Made by a program: the position numbers and the translations under genes. A stretch of 62,665 nt of DNA, from NCBI GenBank assembly GCA_910584265.1, contig CAJTZE010000016.1, forward strand, positions 1 to 62,665, given 5' to 3'. This document shows positions 43,111 to 51,306 of this stretch, piece by piece (the stretch's first letter is position 1; every line of letters starts with the position of its first letter). The notes beneath the pieces are model-generated. The model saw nothing but the letters and a program-made list of their open reading frames with translations, was not told where the DNA came from and searched no databases. This DNA is from an uncultured Dorea sp. GTDB taxonomy: Bacteria > Bacillota > Clostridia > Lachnospirales > Lachnospiraceae.

Positions 43111-43139
43111 AGTATAGCAGTAGAAGCTCAAGAAATCAA
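43111..43139 (-). promoter_or_regulatory. Promoter of the LacI-type gene (minus strand)
   Basis: On the minus strand TTGATT, 17 bases, TATACT. The first operator (43149-43171) sits just upstream of its -35. Confidence 0.75.
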
Positions 43140-43148
43140 TCCAAACAA

Positions 43149-43171
43149 TAACTAGTTAAGTAACTGGTTAT
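43149..43171. promoter_or_regulatory. LacI-type operator O1
   Basis: AATAACTAGTTA and TAACTGGTTATT form an imperfect palindrome containing the unit AAGTAACTGGTTA (43158-43170), upstream of both divergent promoters. Confidence 0.65.
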
Positions 43172-43189
43172 TGTTTTTGTATAATATTA

Positions 43190-43218
43190 TTGACAGACCT
43201 ATATGTTTGTGGTAGGAT
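43190..43218 (+). promoter_or_regulatory. Promoter of the MBL-PTS operon
   Basis: TTGACA, 17-base spacer, TAGGAT. Transcription would start near 43225, just before operator O2. Confidence 0.78.
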
Positions 43219-43230
43219 AAGCAATAAGAA

Positions 43231-43266
43231 GTTACTAGTTACTTAATTAGTAAAGTAACTAGTAAT
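43231..43266. promoter_or_regulatory. LacI-type double operator O2
   Basis: GTTACTAGTTACTT (43231-43244) and AAGTAACTAGTAAT (43253-43266) are inverted copies of the same unit (13 of 14 match) around an 8-base spacer. Placed from about +6 to +41 of the MBL-PTS transcript, a blocking position. Confidence 0.72.
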
Positions 43267-43310
43267 ATACGGTGGATATATGGAAGAGTAAACCGGGGGG
43301 AGAAAGCATT

Positions 43311-44144
43311 ATGGAAATACAGTATTTAGGTACTGCGGCGGCAGAAGGGTGGCCGGCACTGTTCTGCAGCTGTGAGATCTGCAAAAGAGCAAGGAAAATT
43401 GGAGGGAAAGAGCTTCGTACCAGAACACAGGCGATTATAGATGGAAAGCTTCTAGTTGATTTTCCTCCTGATACATATACACATGCATTGAGTTATTCAC
43501 TACAGCTGGAGCAGATTCAGCATTTGTTAATTACACATTCCCATATGGATCATTTTTTCCCTGTAGAGCTGATCCACAGACATGAACATTTTGGACATCA
43601 TGCGCCGGGAATGCTCTATGTATATGGTAATGAAGCTGTAGAAAAGACGTTTTATGATGCAGTGTTAATTGACCGGTTTAAGGTACATCCGTTAGATGAT
43701 GCGGTTAAGTTTGTCAGGCTGGAGCCTTTTGCCGGGTTTATGGCGGATGGATATCATATAATTCCGGTTCCCGCAGACCATGATCCAAGAGAGACCTGTT
43801 TTATTTATATTATAGAGAAGGATGGGAAATATCTTTTGTATGGACATGATACGGGACTGAATCTAAGCAGGGAGGCCTGGGACTGTATTTACAGCTATAA
43901 ATATGACTTGGTATCCATGGATGCTACTATGGGGAAAAAGCAGACAAAGGGATATCATATGGGACTGCCGGACGATATAGCGTTTGTAAAAATGCTGGAA
44001 GAGAGGCGGTGTATCCATCAAAATACGGTAAAAGTAATCAATCATTTTTCACATAATGGAGAGATGACGCATGAACAGCTGGAAAAATTTGCAGAAGAGC
44101 ATGGAATGACTGCAGCCTACGACGGTATGAAGGTATTGTTTTAA
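43311..44144 (+). CDS. MBL-fold metallohydrolase (PhnP-like)
   Basis: 277 residues. Zinc-binding THSHMDH (about 72-77), a PADHDP-type His and GHDTGLN Asp, and a final NHFSHNG His complete the metallo-beta-lactamase fold. The N-terminal CSCEICKRARKIGGKELRTRTQ resembles PhnP, a phosphodiesterase for cyclic ribosyl phosphate. ATG 43311 follows GGGGGGAGAAAG. First gene of a LacI-controlled operon with a sucrose-type PTS. By analogy with UlaG (an MBL-fold lactonase beside a PTS) it may act on a phosphorylated sugar; substrate unknown. Confidence 0.85.
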   Translation: MEIQYLGTAAAEGWPALFCSCEICKRARKIGGKELRTRTQAIIDGKLLVDFPPDTYTHALSYSLQLEQIQHLLITHSHMDHFFPVELIHRHEHFGHHAPGMLYVYGNEAVEKTFYDAVLIDRFKVHPLDDAVKFVRLEPFAGFMADGYHIIPVPADHDPRETCFIYIIEKDGKYLLYGHDTGLNLSREAWDCIYSYKYDLVSMDATMGKKQTKGYHMGLPDDIAFVKMLEERRCIHQNTVKVINHFSHNGEMTHEQLEKFAEEHGMTAAYDGMKVLF

Positions 44145-44235
44145 AGGAACGGCAGACGGTGGATCGGTTTCTTTAAGGATAATGCTTTAAAATACAAAAC
44201 AAAATAATGCATAAGGCATGGAAAGAGAGGAAGAT

Positions 44236-46143
44236 ATGGATTATAGGAAAGTCGCGGAACAAATCTATGACAAAGTGGGAAAGAAAGAAAATCTGATTTC
44301 CGCAGCACATTGTGCAACACGTCTGCGTCTTGTTATTGCGGACAATGACAAATGTGACAGCAAGGCAGTAGAGGATATCGATGGTGTAAAGGGTGTGTTC
44401 TTTGCATCGGGACAGCTTCAGATTATCCTTGGCACGGGTACGGTAAATAAAGTATATGACGAATTTCTTCAGGTGTCCGGGCTGTCTGCAGCGACGAAAG
44501 CGGAAGTAAAGCAGGCGGCAACAGCTCAGCAGAATATTTTCAAGAGGGCTATTAAGACGCTGGGTGATATCTTTGTGCCGATTATTCCGGCAATCGTGGC
44601 CAGCGGTTTCCTGATGGGAATTATGGAAGCACTGAACTTTATGGTAGGGAATGGATTCCTGTCATTGGATACGAAAAGCTCCTTATTTGTATTTGCAAAA
44701 TTGTTCAGTAATGTTGCTTATACGTTCCTGCCGATTCTGATTGCTACCAGTGCGGCAAAGGCATTTGGCGGCAACCCGTATTTGGGCGCTGTAATCGGTA
44801 TGCTGATGATCCATCCGGATCTGCAGAACGCATGGACAGTTGCAACAGAGGGCGTTCTGGTAAAACAGAGTGTATGGTTTGGCTTATATGAAATTGATCT
44901 GATTGGCTATCAGGGACATGTCATTCCGGTTATTATTGCTGTATGGGTAATGTGCTTTATCGAAAAGAGACTGCACAAGATTGTACCGGAGATGTTTGAC
45001 TTATTCGTAACACCATTGGTGAGTGTATTTGCTACCGGCTACCTGACCTATTCTGTTATCGGCCCGGTATTCGTTATCATTGAAAATGGAATTATCAGCG
45101 GGATCCAGTGGCTGATTGCTCTTCCACTAGGCATTGGAAGTTTTGTTATGGGTGCATTGTATGCGCCGACAGTTGTCGCTGGTGTTCATCATATGTATAC
45201 GATTATCGATGTGGGGCAGCTTGCACAATATGGTGTTACATACTGGCTCCCGCTGGCATCTGCGGCAAATCTTGCTCAGGGTGCGGCAACACTGGCAGTA
45301 TCCTTAAAGACAAAGAATACAAAGATAAAATCCATGGCTCTTCCTTCTGCATTCAGTGCATTTATGGGTATCACAGAACCGGCTATTTTCGGTGTAAATA
45401 TGCGGTTTTTTAAACCGTTTATCTGTGGCTGTGCCGGCGGCGCATGCGGCGCGTTATTTGCATCAATCACACATCTTGGCGCCAGCGGAACCGGCGTAAC
45501 CGGCCTTTTTGGTGTTCTGCTCTGTTTAAGTATGCCGGTTCAGTATATTTTGATGATGGCAATTTCCATCGGTGTTTCCTTCGTACTGACCTGGATGTTT
45601 GGATATAAGGATGAGGAACCGCAGCCGAGGAAGGAAACAGAGAGTGAGCCGGAAGAAGCGGCAGAAACAGCGAAAGAGGAGGCGGCTCCGGCAGAAAAGA
45701 TTCTATATGCACCAATAAAAGGGAATGTGATTGCAAGAGATGAGATTCCGGATGCGGTATTTGCATCAGGGGCATTGGGAGAAGGCGTAGGAATCGAGCC
45801 GGAGCGGGGTGAGGTTATCGCTCCCTGTGACGGTGAGGTTGTAACGGTTACAGAGACAAAGCATGCGGTCGGCCTTATGGGACCGGATGGAATGGAGCTT
45901 CTTATCCATGTGGGAATCGATACTGTGAAGATGAACGGCGAGGGCTTTGACGTTCAGGTTTCAGTAGGAGATAAGGTCAGGAAAGGACAGAAGCTTCTGG
46001 ATTTTGACATGGAGAAAATCAAAGCGGCAGGTTATAGCACTACGACGGCTGTGCTTGTGACAAATAGTGCGGATTATCAAAATTACCGTATCGTAAAGAC
46101 AGGACCAGTGGAAATCGGGGAGGAAATTATTTCGGCAGAGTAA
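44236..46143 (+). CDS. PTS sucrose/trehalose/beta-glucoside-family EIIBCA
   Basis: 635 residues. IIB (1-85) with Cys26 (ISAAHCATRLRL), then IIC (about 110-455, ten or so helices, GITEPAIFGVNMRFFKPF), a Glu/Ala-rich linker, and IIA (about 490-635) with active His in LLIHVGIDTV (about 558). The IIB sequence GVKGVFFASGQLQIILGTGTVNKVY is most like sucrose-specific EII. ATG 44236 is preferred (GAGAGGAAGAT upstream). It imports and phosphorylates a disaccharide, probably sucrose to sucrose-6-phosphate. No sucrose-6-phosphate hydrolase is in the window. Confidence 0.93.
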   Translation: MDYRKVAEQIYDKVGKKENLISAAHCATRLRLVIADNDKCDSKAVEDIDGVKGVFFASGQLQIILGTGTVNKVYDEFLQVSGLSAATKAEVKQAATAQQNIFKRAIKTLGDIFVPIIPAIVASGFLMGIMEALNFMVGNGFLSLDTKSSLFVFAKLFSNVAYTFLPILIATSAAKAFGGNPYLGAVIGMLMIHPDLQNAWTVATEGVLVKQSVWFGLYEIDLIGYQGHVIPVIIAVWVMCFIEKRLHKIVPEMFDLFVTPLVSVFATGYLTYSVIGPVFVIIENGIISGIQWLIALPLGIGSFVMGALYAPTVVAGVHHMYTIIDVGQLAQYGVTYWLPLASAANLAQGAATLAVSLKTKNTKIKSMALPSAFSAFMGITEPAIFGVNMRFFKPFICGCAGGACGALFASITHLGASGTGVTGLFGVLLCLSMPVQYILMMAISIGVSFVLTWMFGYKDEEPQPRKETESEPEEAAETAKEEAAPAEKILYAPIKGNVIARDEIPDAVFASGALGEGVGIEPERGEVIAPCDGEVVTVTETKHAVGLMGPDGMELLIHVGIDTVKMNGEGFDVQVSVGDKVRKGQKLLDFDMEKIKAAGYSTTTAVLVTNSADYQNYRIVKTGPVEIGEEIISAE

Positions 46144-46156
46144 TATCTGGATGCAG

Positions 46157-46194
46157 GCAAGGGCAGCTGTGAGTTTCATAGCTGCCCCTTGTGT
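46157..46194 (+). terminator. Terminator after the PTS gene
   Basis: CAAGGGCAGCT and AGCTGCCCCTTG arms (one bulge), loop GTGAGTTTCAT, then TGTTATGG; short T-run. Confidence 0.7.
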
Positions 46195-46248
46195 TATGGT
46201 ATGCGGATTAACTATGGATTTAGGTATATTTTGCCGGCATGGCATATA

Positions 46249-46278
46249 TTGCATCAAAGGAAAGGGATGTGCTATAAT
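46249..46278 (+). promoter_or_regulatory. Promoter of the amylosucrase-like gene
   Basis: TTGCAT, 18-base spacer, TATAAT. It leaves a leader of about 185 bases before ATG 46470. A 56-codon open frame (46277-46444) begins inside the -10 box and is therefore not expected to be made from this promoter. Confidence 0.65.
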
Positions 46279-46469
46279 GAGCATAGAGTCGGACGCAGTA
46301 TTTGAAGAGCCTGGAATCAGGCCGCCGGCTAGAATCTTCTTGGAGAATATTGCGAACAGGAATACGGCTGTCAAAGGTATTATGATGGGATACCGTCTTG
46401 TAGAGAAGGAATCTACAGGCGGATTGTATGATAGAAAAGGATAATAAATCAGTTGTGAGGGAAAAGGAT

Positions 46470-48392
46470 ATGGCAAAGAAAAAAGCAAAGAAGGCGAAGG
46501 TAAAGCAGAATGGAGTTAAATCGAATACAGTGAAGAAGGAGGCTGTCCGGCAGGCAGAAGTGAAGAATGACAGCATGTTCCAGAAGCGCATGGAACGTCA
46601 TCATGACGAACTCCGCTGGCTCTATATGGAGCTTTACGGCAATGACAGTATGTTTATGGAGCTGTGTGAGCAGATGGGCTGCTATTATGAGAACCGCAGC
46701 CAGAGCTTAAAGAGTCTGGATGAGAGGAGGGAGCAGAATCCGGAGTGGTTTAGGCAGAAGGATATGCTGGGCATGATGCTGTACATAGATAACTTTGCAG
46801 GGAATCTGAAGGGAGTAAGGGAGAAGCTTTCTTATCTGGAGGACTGTAATGTGAACTGTATTCATCTGATGCCGTTTCTGGATACACCGGAGGGCCGGTC
46901 CGACGGGGGCTATGCGGTAGCTGATTTCAGGAAGGTAAGGCCGGATCTTGGAACAATGGAGGATCTGGCGGAGCTTGCAGCGGAATGCCATAACAAGGGA
47001 ATGAACCTGTGCATGGATTTTGTAATGAACCATACTTCCGAGGATCATGAGTGGGCAGTGAAGGCAAGACAGGGGGACGGCGAGTATATGAGCCGGTATT
47101 TCTTCTATGACAGCTTTGATATTCCGGCTCAGTTCGAGGCGACGGTGCCGCAGGTATTTCCGACTACAGCGCCGGGGAATTTTACGTGGCTGCCGGAGAT
47201 CGGGCACCATGTTATGACCAGTTTCTATCCCTACCAGTGGGATTTGAATTACGCAAATCCCCGGGTATTTAATGAGATGATGTATAATTTCCTGTATCTT
47301 GCCAATCAGGGAATGGATATCATCCGGATTGACGCGGTTCCTTATATCTGGAAGGAGCTGGGAACTCAGTGCAGGAATCTTCCGCAGGTACATACGATTG
47401 TGCGCATGATGCGTATGATCAGCGAGATCGTATGTCCGGGCGTGGTACTTTTAGGCGAAGTGGTGATGGAGCCGGAGAAGGTGGCGCCTTATTTTGGAAC
47501 GGTGGAGAAGCCGGAGTGCCACATGCTTTACAACGTAACCACCATGGCGTCAACCTGGCACACAGTGGCGACGAGGGATGTAAGGCTTCTGAAAAATCAG
47601 ATGAATATTGTAAACAGCCTGCCAAAGGAATATACTTTCTTAAATTATCTCCGCTGCCATGATGATATCGGCTGGGGGCTGGATTATAATCTGTTGAAAT
47701 ACTGGGGAATGGAAGAGGTTCCCCATAAGAGATATCTGAATGATTATTTTACCGGAAAAGCAGAGGGAAGCGTCAGCCGGGGCGAGTTGTATAATGAGGA
47801 CCTGGTGCTCGGGGATGCAAGGTTCTGTGCAACGACAGCCTCTATGTGCGGAATTGAGAGCGCAGGCTTTGAGGGAAATGAGGAGAAGATGGAACATGCT
47901 ATCCGGACAGATGTGATGCTTCACGCATATATGCTGATGCAGACGGGAATCCCGATGCTGTACAGCGGCGACGAGGTAGGTCAGGTTAACGATTATACCT
48001 ATAAAGAGCATCCGGTAAAATGGGAGGATTCCCGGTATATCCACCGGGGTGCATTCAAGTGGGAGCTGGCGGACAGCAGGGCTGATAAGAACAGTGTTTC
48101 GGGTAAGATTTTCCAGAGCCTGGATCAGCTGGAGAAAATACGCAGGCAGGAGAAGGTATTTGACAGTGATTCTGATGTGTGGATTATTGATATACCGGAT
48201 ATATCCATACTGTGTATTGCCAGAGATAAAGAGGATGAGCGCATGGTGGGAGTCTTTAACTTTGGCGATTGGGAGAAGGAAATTGATGTGCCGGAGGCTG
48301 GAGAGTTCTACAGCTTGATAGATGGACAGAAGGCAGATATTCACCGGGTGAAGCTGCCGGGACATGGATTTGCGTGGCTGAAACGGGCGTAA
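46470..48392 (+). CDS. Amylosucrase-like GH13 glucosyltransferase/hydrolase (GH13_4 type)
   Basis: 640 residues. A Lys-rich start (MAKKKAKKAKVKQ) and helical N-terminal domain precede the barrel (MLGMMLYIDNFAGNLKGV). Catalytic residues: Asp in IIRIDAVPYIWKELGTQC (about 287), Glu in VLLGEVVM (about 329) and Asp in LRCHDDIGW (about 397). The block after that (RYLNDYFTGKAEGSVSRGELYN, PMLYSGDEVGQVND) matches amylosucrases, which split sucrose and make alpha-1,4-glucan. Being beside a PTS that delivers sucrose-6-phosphate, it may use that substrate instead. ATG 46470 follows GAGGGAAAAGG. Confidence 0.85.
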   Translation: MAKKKAKKAKVKQNGVKSNTVKKEAVRQAEVKNDSMFQKRMERHHDELRWLYMELYGNDSMFMELCEQMGCYYENRSQSLKSLDERREQNPEWFRQKDMLGMMLYIDNFAGNLKGVREKLSYLEDCNVNCIHLMPFLDTPEGRSDGGYAVADFRKVRPDLGTMEDLAELAAECHNKGMNLCMDFVMNHTSEDHEWAVKARQGDGEYMSRYFFYDSFDIPAQFEATVPQVFPTTAPGNFTWLPEIGHHVMTSFYPYQWDLNYANPRVFNEMMYNFLYLANQGMDIIRIDAVPYIWKELGTQCRNLPQVHTIVRMMRMISEIVCPGVVLLGEVVMEPEKVAPYFGTVEKPECHMLYNVTTMASTWHTVATRDVRLLKNQMNIVNSLPKEYTFLNYLRCHDDIGWGLDYNLLKYWGMEEVPHKRYLNDYFTGKAEGSVSRGELYNEDLVLGDARFCATTASMCGIESAGFEGNEEKMEHAIRTDVMLHAYMLMQTGIPMLYSGDEVGQVNDYTYKEHPVKWEDSRYIHRGAFKWELADSRADKNSVSGKIFQSLDQLEKIRRQEKVFDSDSDVWIIDIPDISILCIARDKEDERMVGVFNFGDWEKEIDVPEAGEFYSLIDGQKADIHRVKLPGHGFAWLKRA

Positions 48393-48464
48393 CCCATATG
48401 AAGTGAGAATCCGGACGAAGGGTGAAATGCCGATGAAAAGGATAAGCCGGCAGAAGGAGACAGC

Positions 48465-48812
48465 ATGGGATTTTTGAAGAAAGAGAAAACAAGGATGGTT
48501 TTCTGTTGTAACAAATCTATGGAAGAGATTTTAAAGTGTCTGGAGAAACCTAGGTTTGAAGATAATCTGAGCTACACATTTTTTGAGGAAAACGGCGCTT
48601 ATTGCTTCTCTGTTACAAAACTTCCCTACCAGCTTGGCAAGAGGAGGCCGGTGCCTTACCGCCTGTGGTTTGAACAGGGAGGGGACGGACTGTATCTGCT
48701 GATTGAAGAAAAGGAAGCGGTCAGCGTGATGACAGCTTCCGCTCAGGAACCGGAGATATATCGTTTCTTTATTGAGAAATGTGACTGCGAGCCTGCCGGA
48801 AGGGAAGAGTAA
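48465..48812 (+). CDS. Hypothetical protein, 115 aa
   Basis: Good RBS (AAGGAG) before ATG 48465. A soluble protein with no signal peptide or membrane helix (MGFLKKEKTRMVFCCNKSMEEILKCLEK...). Family not recognised. Alternating hydrophobic strands and a helix near the start suggest a small alpha/beta domain. It lies 72 bases after the amylosucrase-like gene with no terminator between, so it may be read from that transcript. Confidence 0.65.
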   Translation: MGFLKKEKTRMVFCCNKSMEEILKCLEKPRFEDNLSYTFFEENGAYCFSVTKLPYQLGKRRPVPYRLWFEQGGDGLYLLIEEKEAVSVMTASAQEPEIYRFFIEKCDCEPAGREE

Positions 48813-48848
48813 GAAAGCCTGTCTGCCGTGCCGGTAAAGGCGCATTGG

Positions 48849-49967
48849 ATGGAGAAGACACGAAGGATGGTGAGGCACATGGAGACAGGAAAAAGACATG
48901 ATCTGGCATGGTTTTACTGTGGGGCCGTACTATTTGCGGCCTCCTTTTTGCTTCTGTTCCTTGCAAGAAGGGCGGCAGGGATGGCACAGTGGTATGCCGT
49001 ATATATGTATCCTGTTATTGTGGGGACGACAGGGAGGATCTTTGGGCTGTTTCCCATGTCAGTTGTAGAAGTGCTGCTGTATGTGACGATATGTCTGGTT
49101 CCCGCATCTATGGTCAGGCTTCTTGTCCGTCTGATACTGCGGAAGGCCGGAAAAGCGGAGGCGGTACATTATTTTTCGGGAATCTGGCTTACAGCGTCGG
49201 TGCTGTTTCTTCTATATACCTTGAACTGCGGAATTAATTATCAGAGGAAGTCTTTCTCAGAGCAGGAAGGTATTGTGACGGAAGCATATTCTGTGGAAGA
49301 GCTTCAGAGAGTCTGCGAGATTCTCACACAGGATGTGAATACATATGCAGAGCAGGTGGAACGGGACGGAGACGGCCTGATGGTACTGGATGGCTTAGAG
49401 CGGGAACTGGCAGTGGAGGCGATGCACAGTCTGGGTGAGAGCTATGAGGGAATGGCGGGCTTTTATCCAGAGCCGAAGGCGCTTGCAGGCTCCTGGCTGT
49501 TATCTGTGCAGAATCTGTCCGGGATTTATGCGCCGTTTACAGTGGAAGCCAACTATAACAATGATATGACGGATTATAATATCCCATTTACTGCCTGTCA
49601 TGAGCTGTCCCATTTGAGAGGCTTTATGCAGGAGGAGGAGGCGAACTTTATCGCTTATCTGGCATGTATGGAGTCGGATGTGCCGGAATTTCGTTACAGC
49701 GGAAGCATGCTTGGATGGATCCACTGTACCAACGCGCTGCGCAGGGAGGATATCGCTGCGTGGAAGGAGGTGCGCGGGCAGCTTTCTGAAAAGGTGCTGG
49801 CGGATCTACAGGCAAACAGTGAATTCTGGTCATCCTATGAGGGAAAAGTATCGGAAGTATCGGAGCAGATCAACGATCATTACCTTAAGGCAAACGGTCA
49901 GTCTGACGGGGTGAAAAGCTATGGACGGATGGTGGATCTTTTGGCGGCATATTTAAAAGAAAGATGA
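48849..49967 (+). CDS. DUF3810 family membrane protein with metallopeptidase-type motif
   Basis: About 372 residues. Three membrane helices in the first third (about 19-40, 50-90, 105-128). The outer part has YAPFTVEANYNNDMTDYNIPFTACHELSHLRGFMQEEEANFIAYLAC, which contains HExxH with a downstream Glu (a zincin-like zinc motif) and is the core of DUF3810. Enzymatic activity is unproven. The start is uncertain: GTG 48828, ATG 48849 and ATG 48882 are all in frame and none has a perfect RBS. Function unknown; an envelope peptidase is plausible. Confidence 0.8.
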   Translation: MEKTRRMVRHMETGKRHDLAWFYCGAVLFAASFLLLFLARRAAGMAQWYAVYMYPVIVGTTGRIFGLFPMSVVEVLLYVTICLVPASMVRLLVRLILRKAGKAEAVHYFSGIWLTASVLFLLYTLNCGINYQRKSFSEQEGIVTEAYSVEELQRVCEILTQDVNTYAEQVERDGDGLMVLDGLERELAVEAMHSLGESYEGMAGFYPEPKALAGSWLLSVQNLSGIYAPFTVEANYNNDMTDYNIPFTACHELSHLRGFMQEEEANFIAYLACMESDVPEFRYSGSMLGWIHCTNALRREDIAAWKEVRGQLSEKVLADLQANSEFWSSYEGKVSEVSEQINDHYLKANGQSDGVKSYGRMVDLLAAYLKER

Positions 49968-49988
49968 AAAGAAAGATAGAAAAAATAC

Positions 49989-50017
49989 TTGCAAAAGCCA
50001 TTGGGTTATGATAGTAT
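49989..50017 (+). promoter_or_regulatory. Promoter of the tRNA-Glu/tRNA-Cys pair
   Basis: TTGCAA, 17-base spacer, TAGTAT, about 55 bases before tRNA-Glu. Confidence 0.72.
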
Positions 50018-50071
50018 GATTATCGCACGTGAGAATTCAGATTATGGGTTCTCGCGTAAAATATGTGATAC

Positions 50072-50143
50072 GGCTCCATGGTCAAGCGGTTAAGACATCG
50101 CCCTTTCACGGCGGTAACCCGGGTTCGATTCCCGGTGGAGTCA
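50072..50143 (+). tRNA. tRNA-Glu (TTC)
   Basis: Acceptor GGCTCCA pairs with TGGAGTC, discriminator A. Anticodon TTC sits in loop CTTTCAC. T arm CCGGG-TTCGATT-CCCGG. CCA not encoded. Confidence 0.97.
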
Positions 50144-50146
50144 TAA

Positions 50147-50217
50147 GGCGCCATAGCCAAGTGGTAAGGCAAAGGTCTGCAACACCTCTATCACCAGTTC
50201 AAATCTGGTTGGCGCCT
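50147..50217 (+). tRNA. tRNA-Cys (GCA)
   Basis: Acceptor GGCGCCA pairs with TGGCGCC, discriminator T. Anticodon loop CTGCAAC carries GCA. T arm CCAG-TTCAAAT-CTGG. Three bases after tRNA-Glu, so co-transcribed. Confidence 0.96.
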
Positions 50218-50255
50218 TTTAAAAAGCCCGGTAATTCACAATGTCATTAAAAATT

Positions 50256-50296
50256 AAGGAATCTTTTCATTTAAATTGTAAAAGGTTCCTTTTTCT
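50256..50296 (+). terminator. Terminator after the tRNA pair
   Basis: AAGGAATCTTTT and AAAAGGTTCCTT arms (one G-T pair) followed by TTTTTCTTT. The remaining bases to 50506 contain nothing recognised. Confidence 0.85.
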
Positions 50297-50506
50297 TTGT
50301 GGTTTAGCAGGAATGGAAATCCATCATCTATAAAAAGAAAACGAAAATTCCTTTGCTTTAATGGATAGACATCCGGCTGGACAGGAGCTGCATGTACAGA
50401 GTATGTATCAATTACAAAGAGGTGGATGATTTATAATTAAAACATTGCGAGCTACATTTATAGAAAGGGACTGGAAACGGTGCTGTCCGCCAGTCCCTTA
50501 GATATG

Positions 50507-51268
50507 TTAGCTTCCGCCGAAAACGCTGGATATACTTTTGGCTGTAGAAATGACTAATGGGGCAAGTTCTTGGATACGTGCATCTGACATGCGGTAAGTA
50601 GTAGCCGCAAGACTAATAGCCGCAATCGCCTTGCCAGAAAAATCAGTGATTGCAGCCGCAACACATCGGATTCCGGGTTCGTGCTCCTCGTTATCAATGG
50701 CATAACCTTGCTGACGTATTATCTTTATTTCTGCTTGCATTGCGGCCAGCGAAGTGAGTGTGCTTGGAGTATAGGGAATAATTTCGCTGCTATGCCAGAT
50801 CCTAATGATTTCTTCATCACTGCATGCCGCCATAATGCTTTTTCCGACACCGGTACAATACATATAATTTCGCATGCCAATCGCTGAAGACATGATAGAA
50901 AAATTATGTGGTGCCTGCTTGTACAAATAAACGACCCATTGATCGTCTGGAACGACGAGGTGCGTGACTTCGTTTGTCAAGGAAGTCAATTTTTCGAGAT
51001 AAGGCCGGGAAACAGAGAGTAAGTCGAACCCGTCTAAAGCCCTGCTGCCTATTTCAAAAAGCCGAATTGTTAATTTGTATTTTCCAGTTATCGGATCTTT
51101 AGTAATGTAATTCATCTTTCCAAGTGTAGAAAGAAGTCGAAATACTGTACTTTTATGTAAAGAAACGATTTCGGATAAATCACCGAGAGAGATTCCTTTC
51201 GGATATTCTGAAAGTGCTTCTAAAATTGAAAAAACCCTTTCTACAGATTGAACAGTTGAATTATCCAT
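50507..51268 (-). CDS. IclR family transcriptional regulator
   Basis: 253 residues. N-terminal winged helix (SVERVFSILEALSEYPKGISLGDLSEIVSLHKSTVFRLLSTLGKMNYI, about 7-54), then the IclR effector domain (SRALDGFDLLSVSRPYLEKL... GIRCVAAAITDFSGKAIAAISLAA). Last gene of the minus-strand arm of the sugar-acid locus. The likely operator is TTTCATAATRTGAAA, found in both divergent promoters (53247 and 53413). RBS AGGTAGG is modest. Confidence 0.93.
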   Translation of the reverse strand: MDNSTVQSVERVFSILEALSEYPKGISLGDLSEIVSLHKSTVFRLLSTLGKMNYITKDPITGKYKLTIRLFEIGSRALDGFDLLSVSRPYLEKLTSLTNEVTHLVVPDDQWVVYLYKQAPHNFSIMSSAIGMRNYMYCTGVGKSIMAACSDEEIIRIWHSSEIIPYTPSTLTSLAAMQAEIKIIRQQGYAIDNEEHEPGIRCVAAAITDFSGKAIAAISLAATTYRMSDARIQELAPLVISTAKSISSVFGGS

Positions 51269-51306
51269 AAATTACCTACCTTGTGCATAATATAATTTAG
51301 TATATA

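Noticed and set aside
43231..43266. GTTACTAGTTACTT/AAGTAACTAGTAAT repeat as a terminator
   Set aside because: It lacks a T-run, lies just after a promoter, and shares its unit with a third site upstream, which fits operators better.
46151..46444. Open frame of 97 codons between the PTS gene and the amylosucrase-like gene
   Set aside because: It begins inside a terminator hairpin. Its best internal ATG (46277) overlaps the TATAAT of the downstream promoter, so it would not be translated from that transcript. No family recognised.
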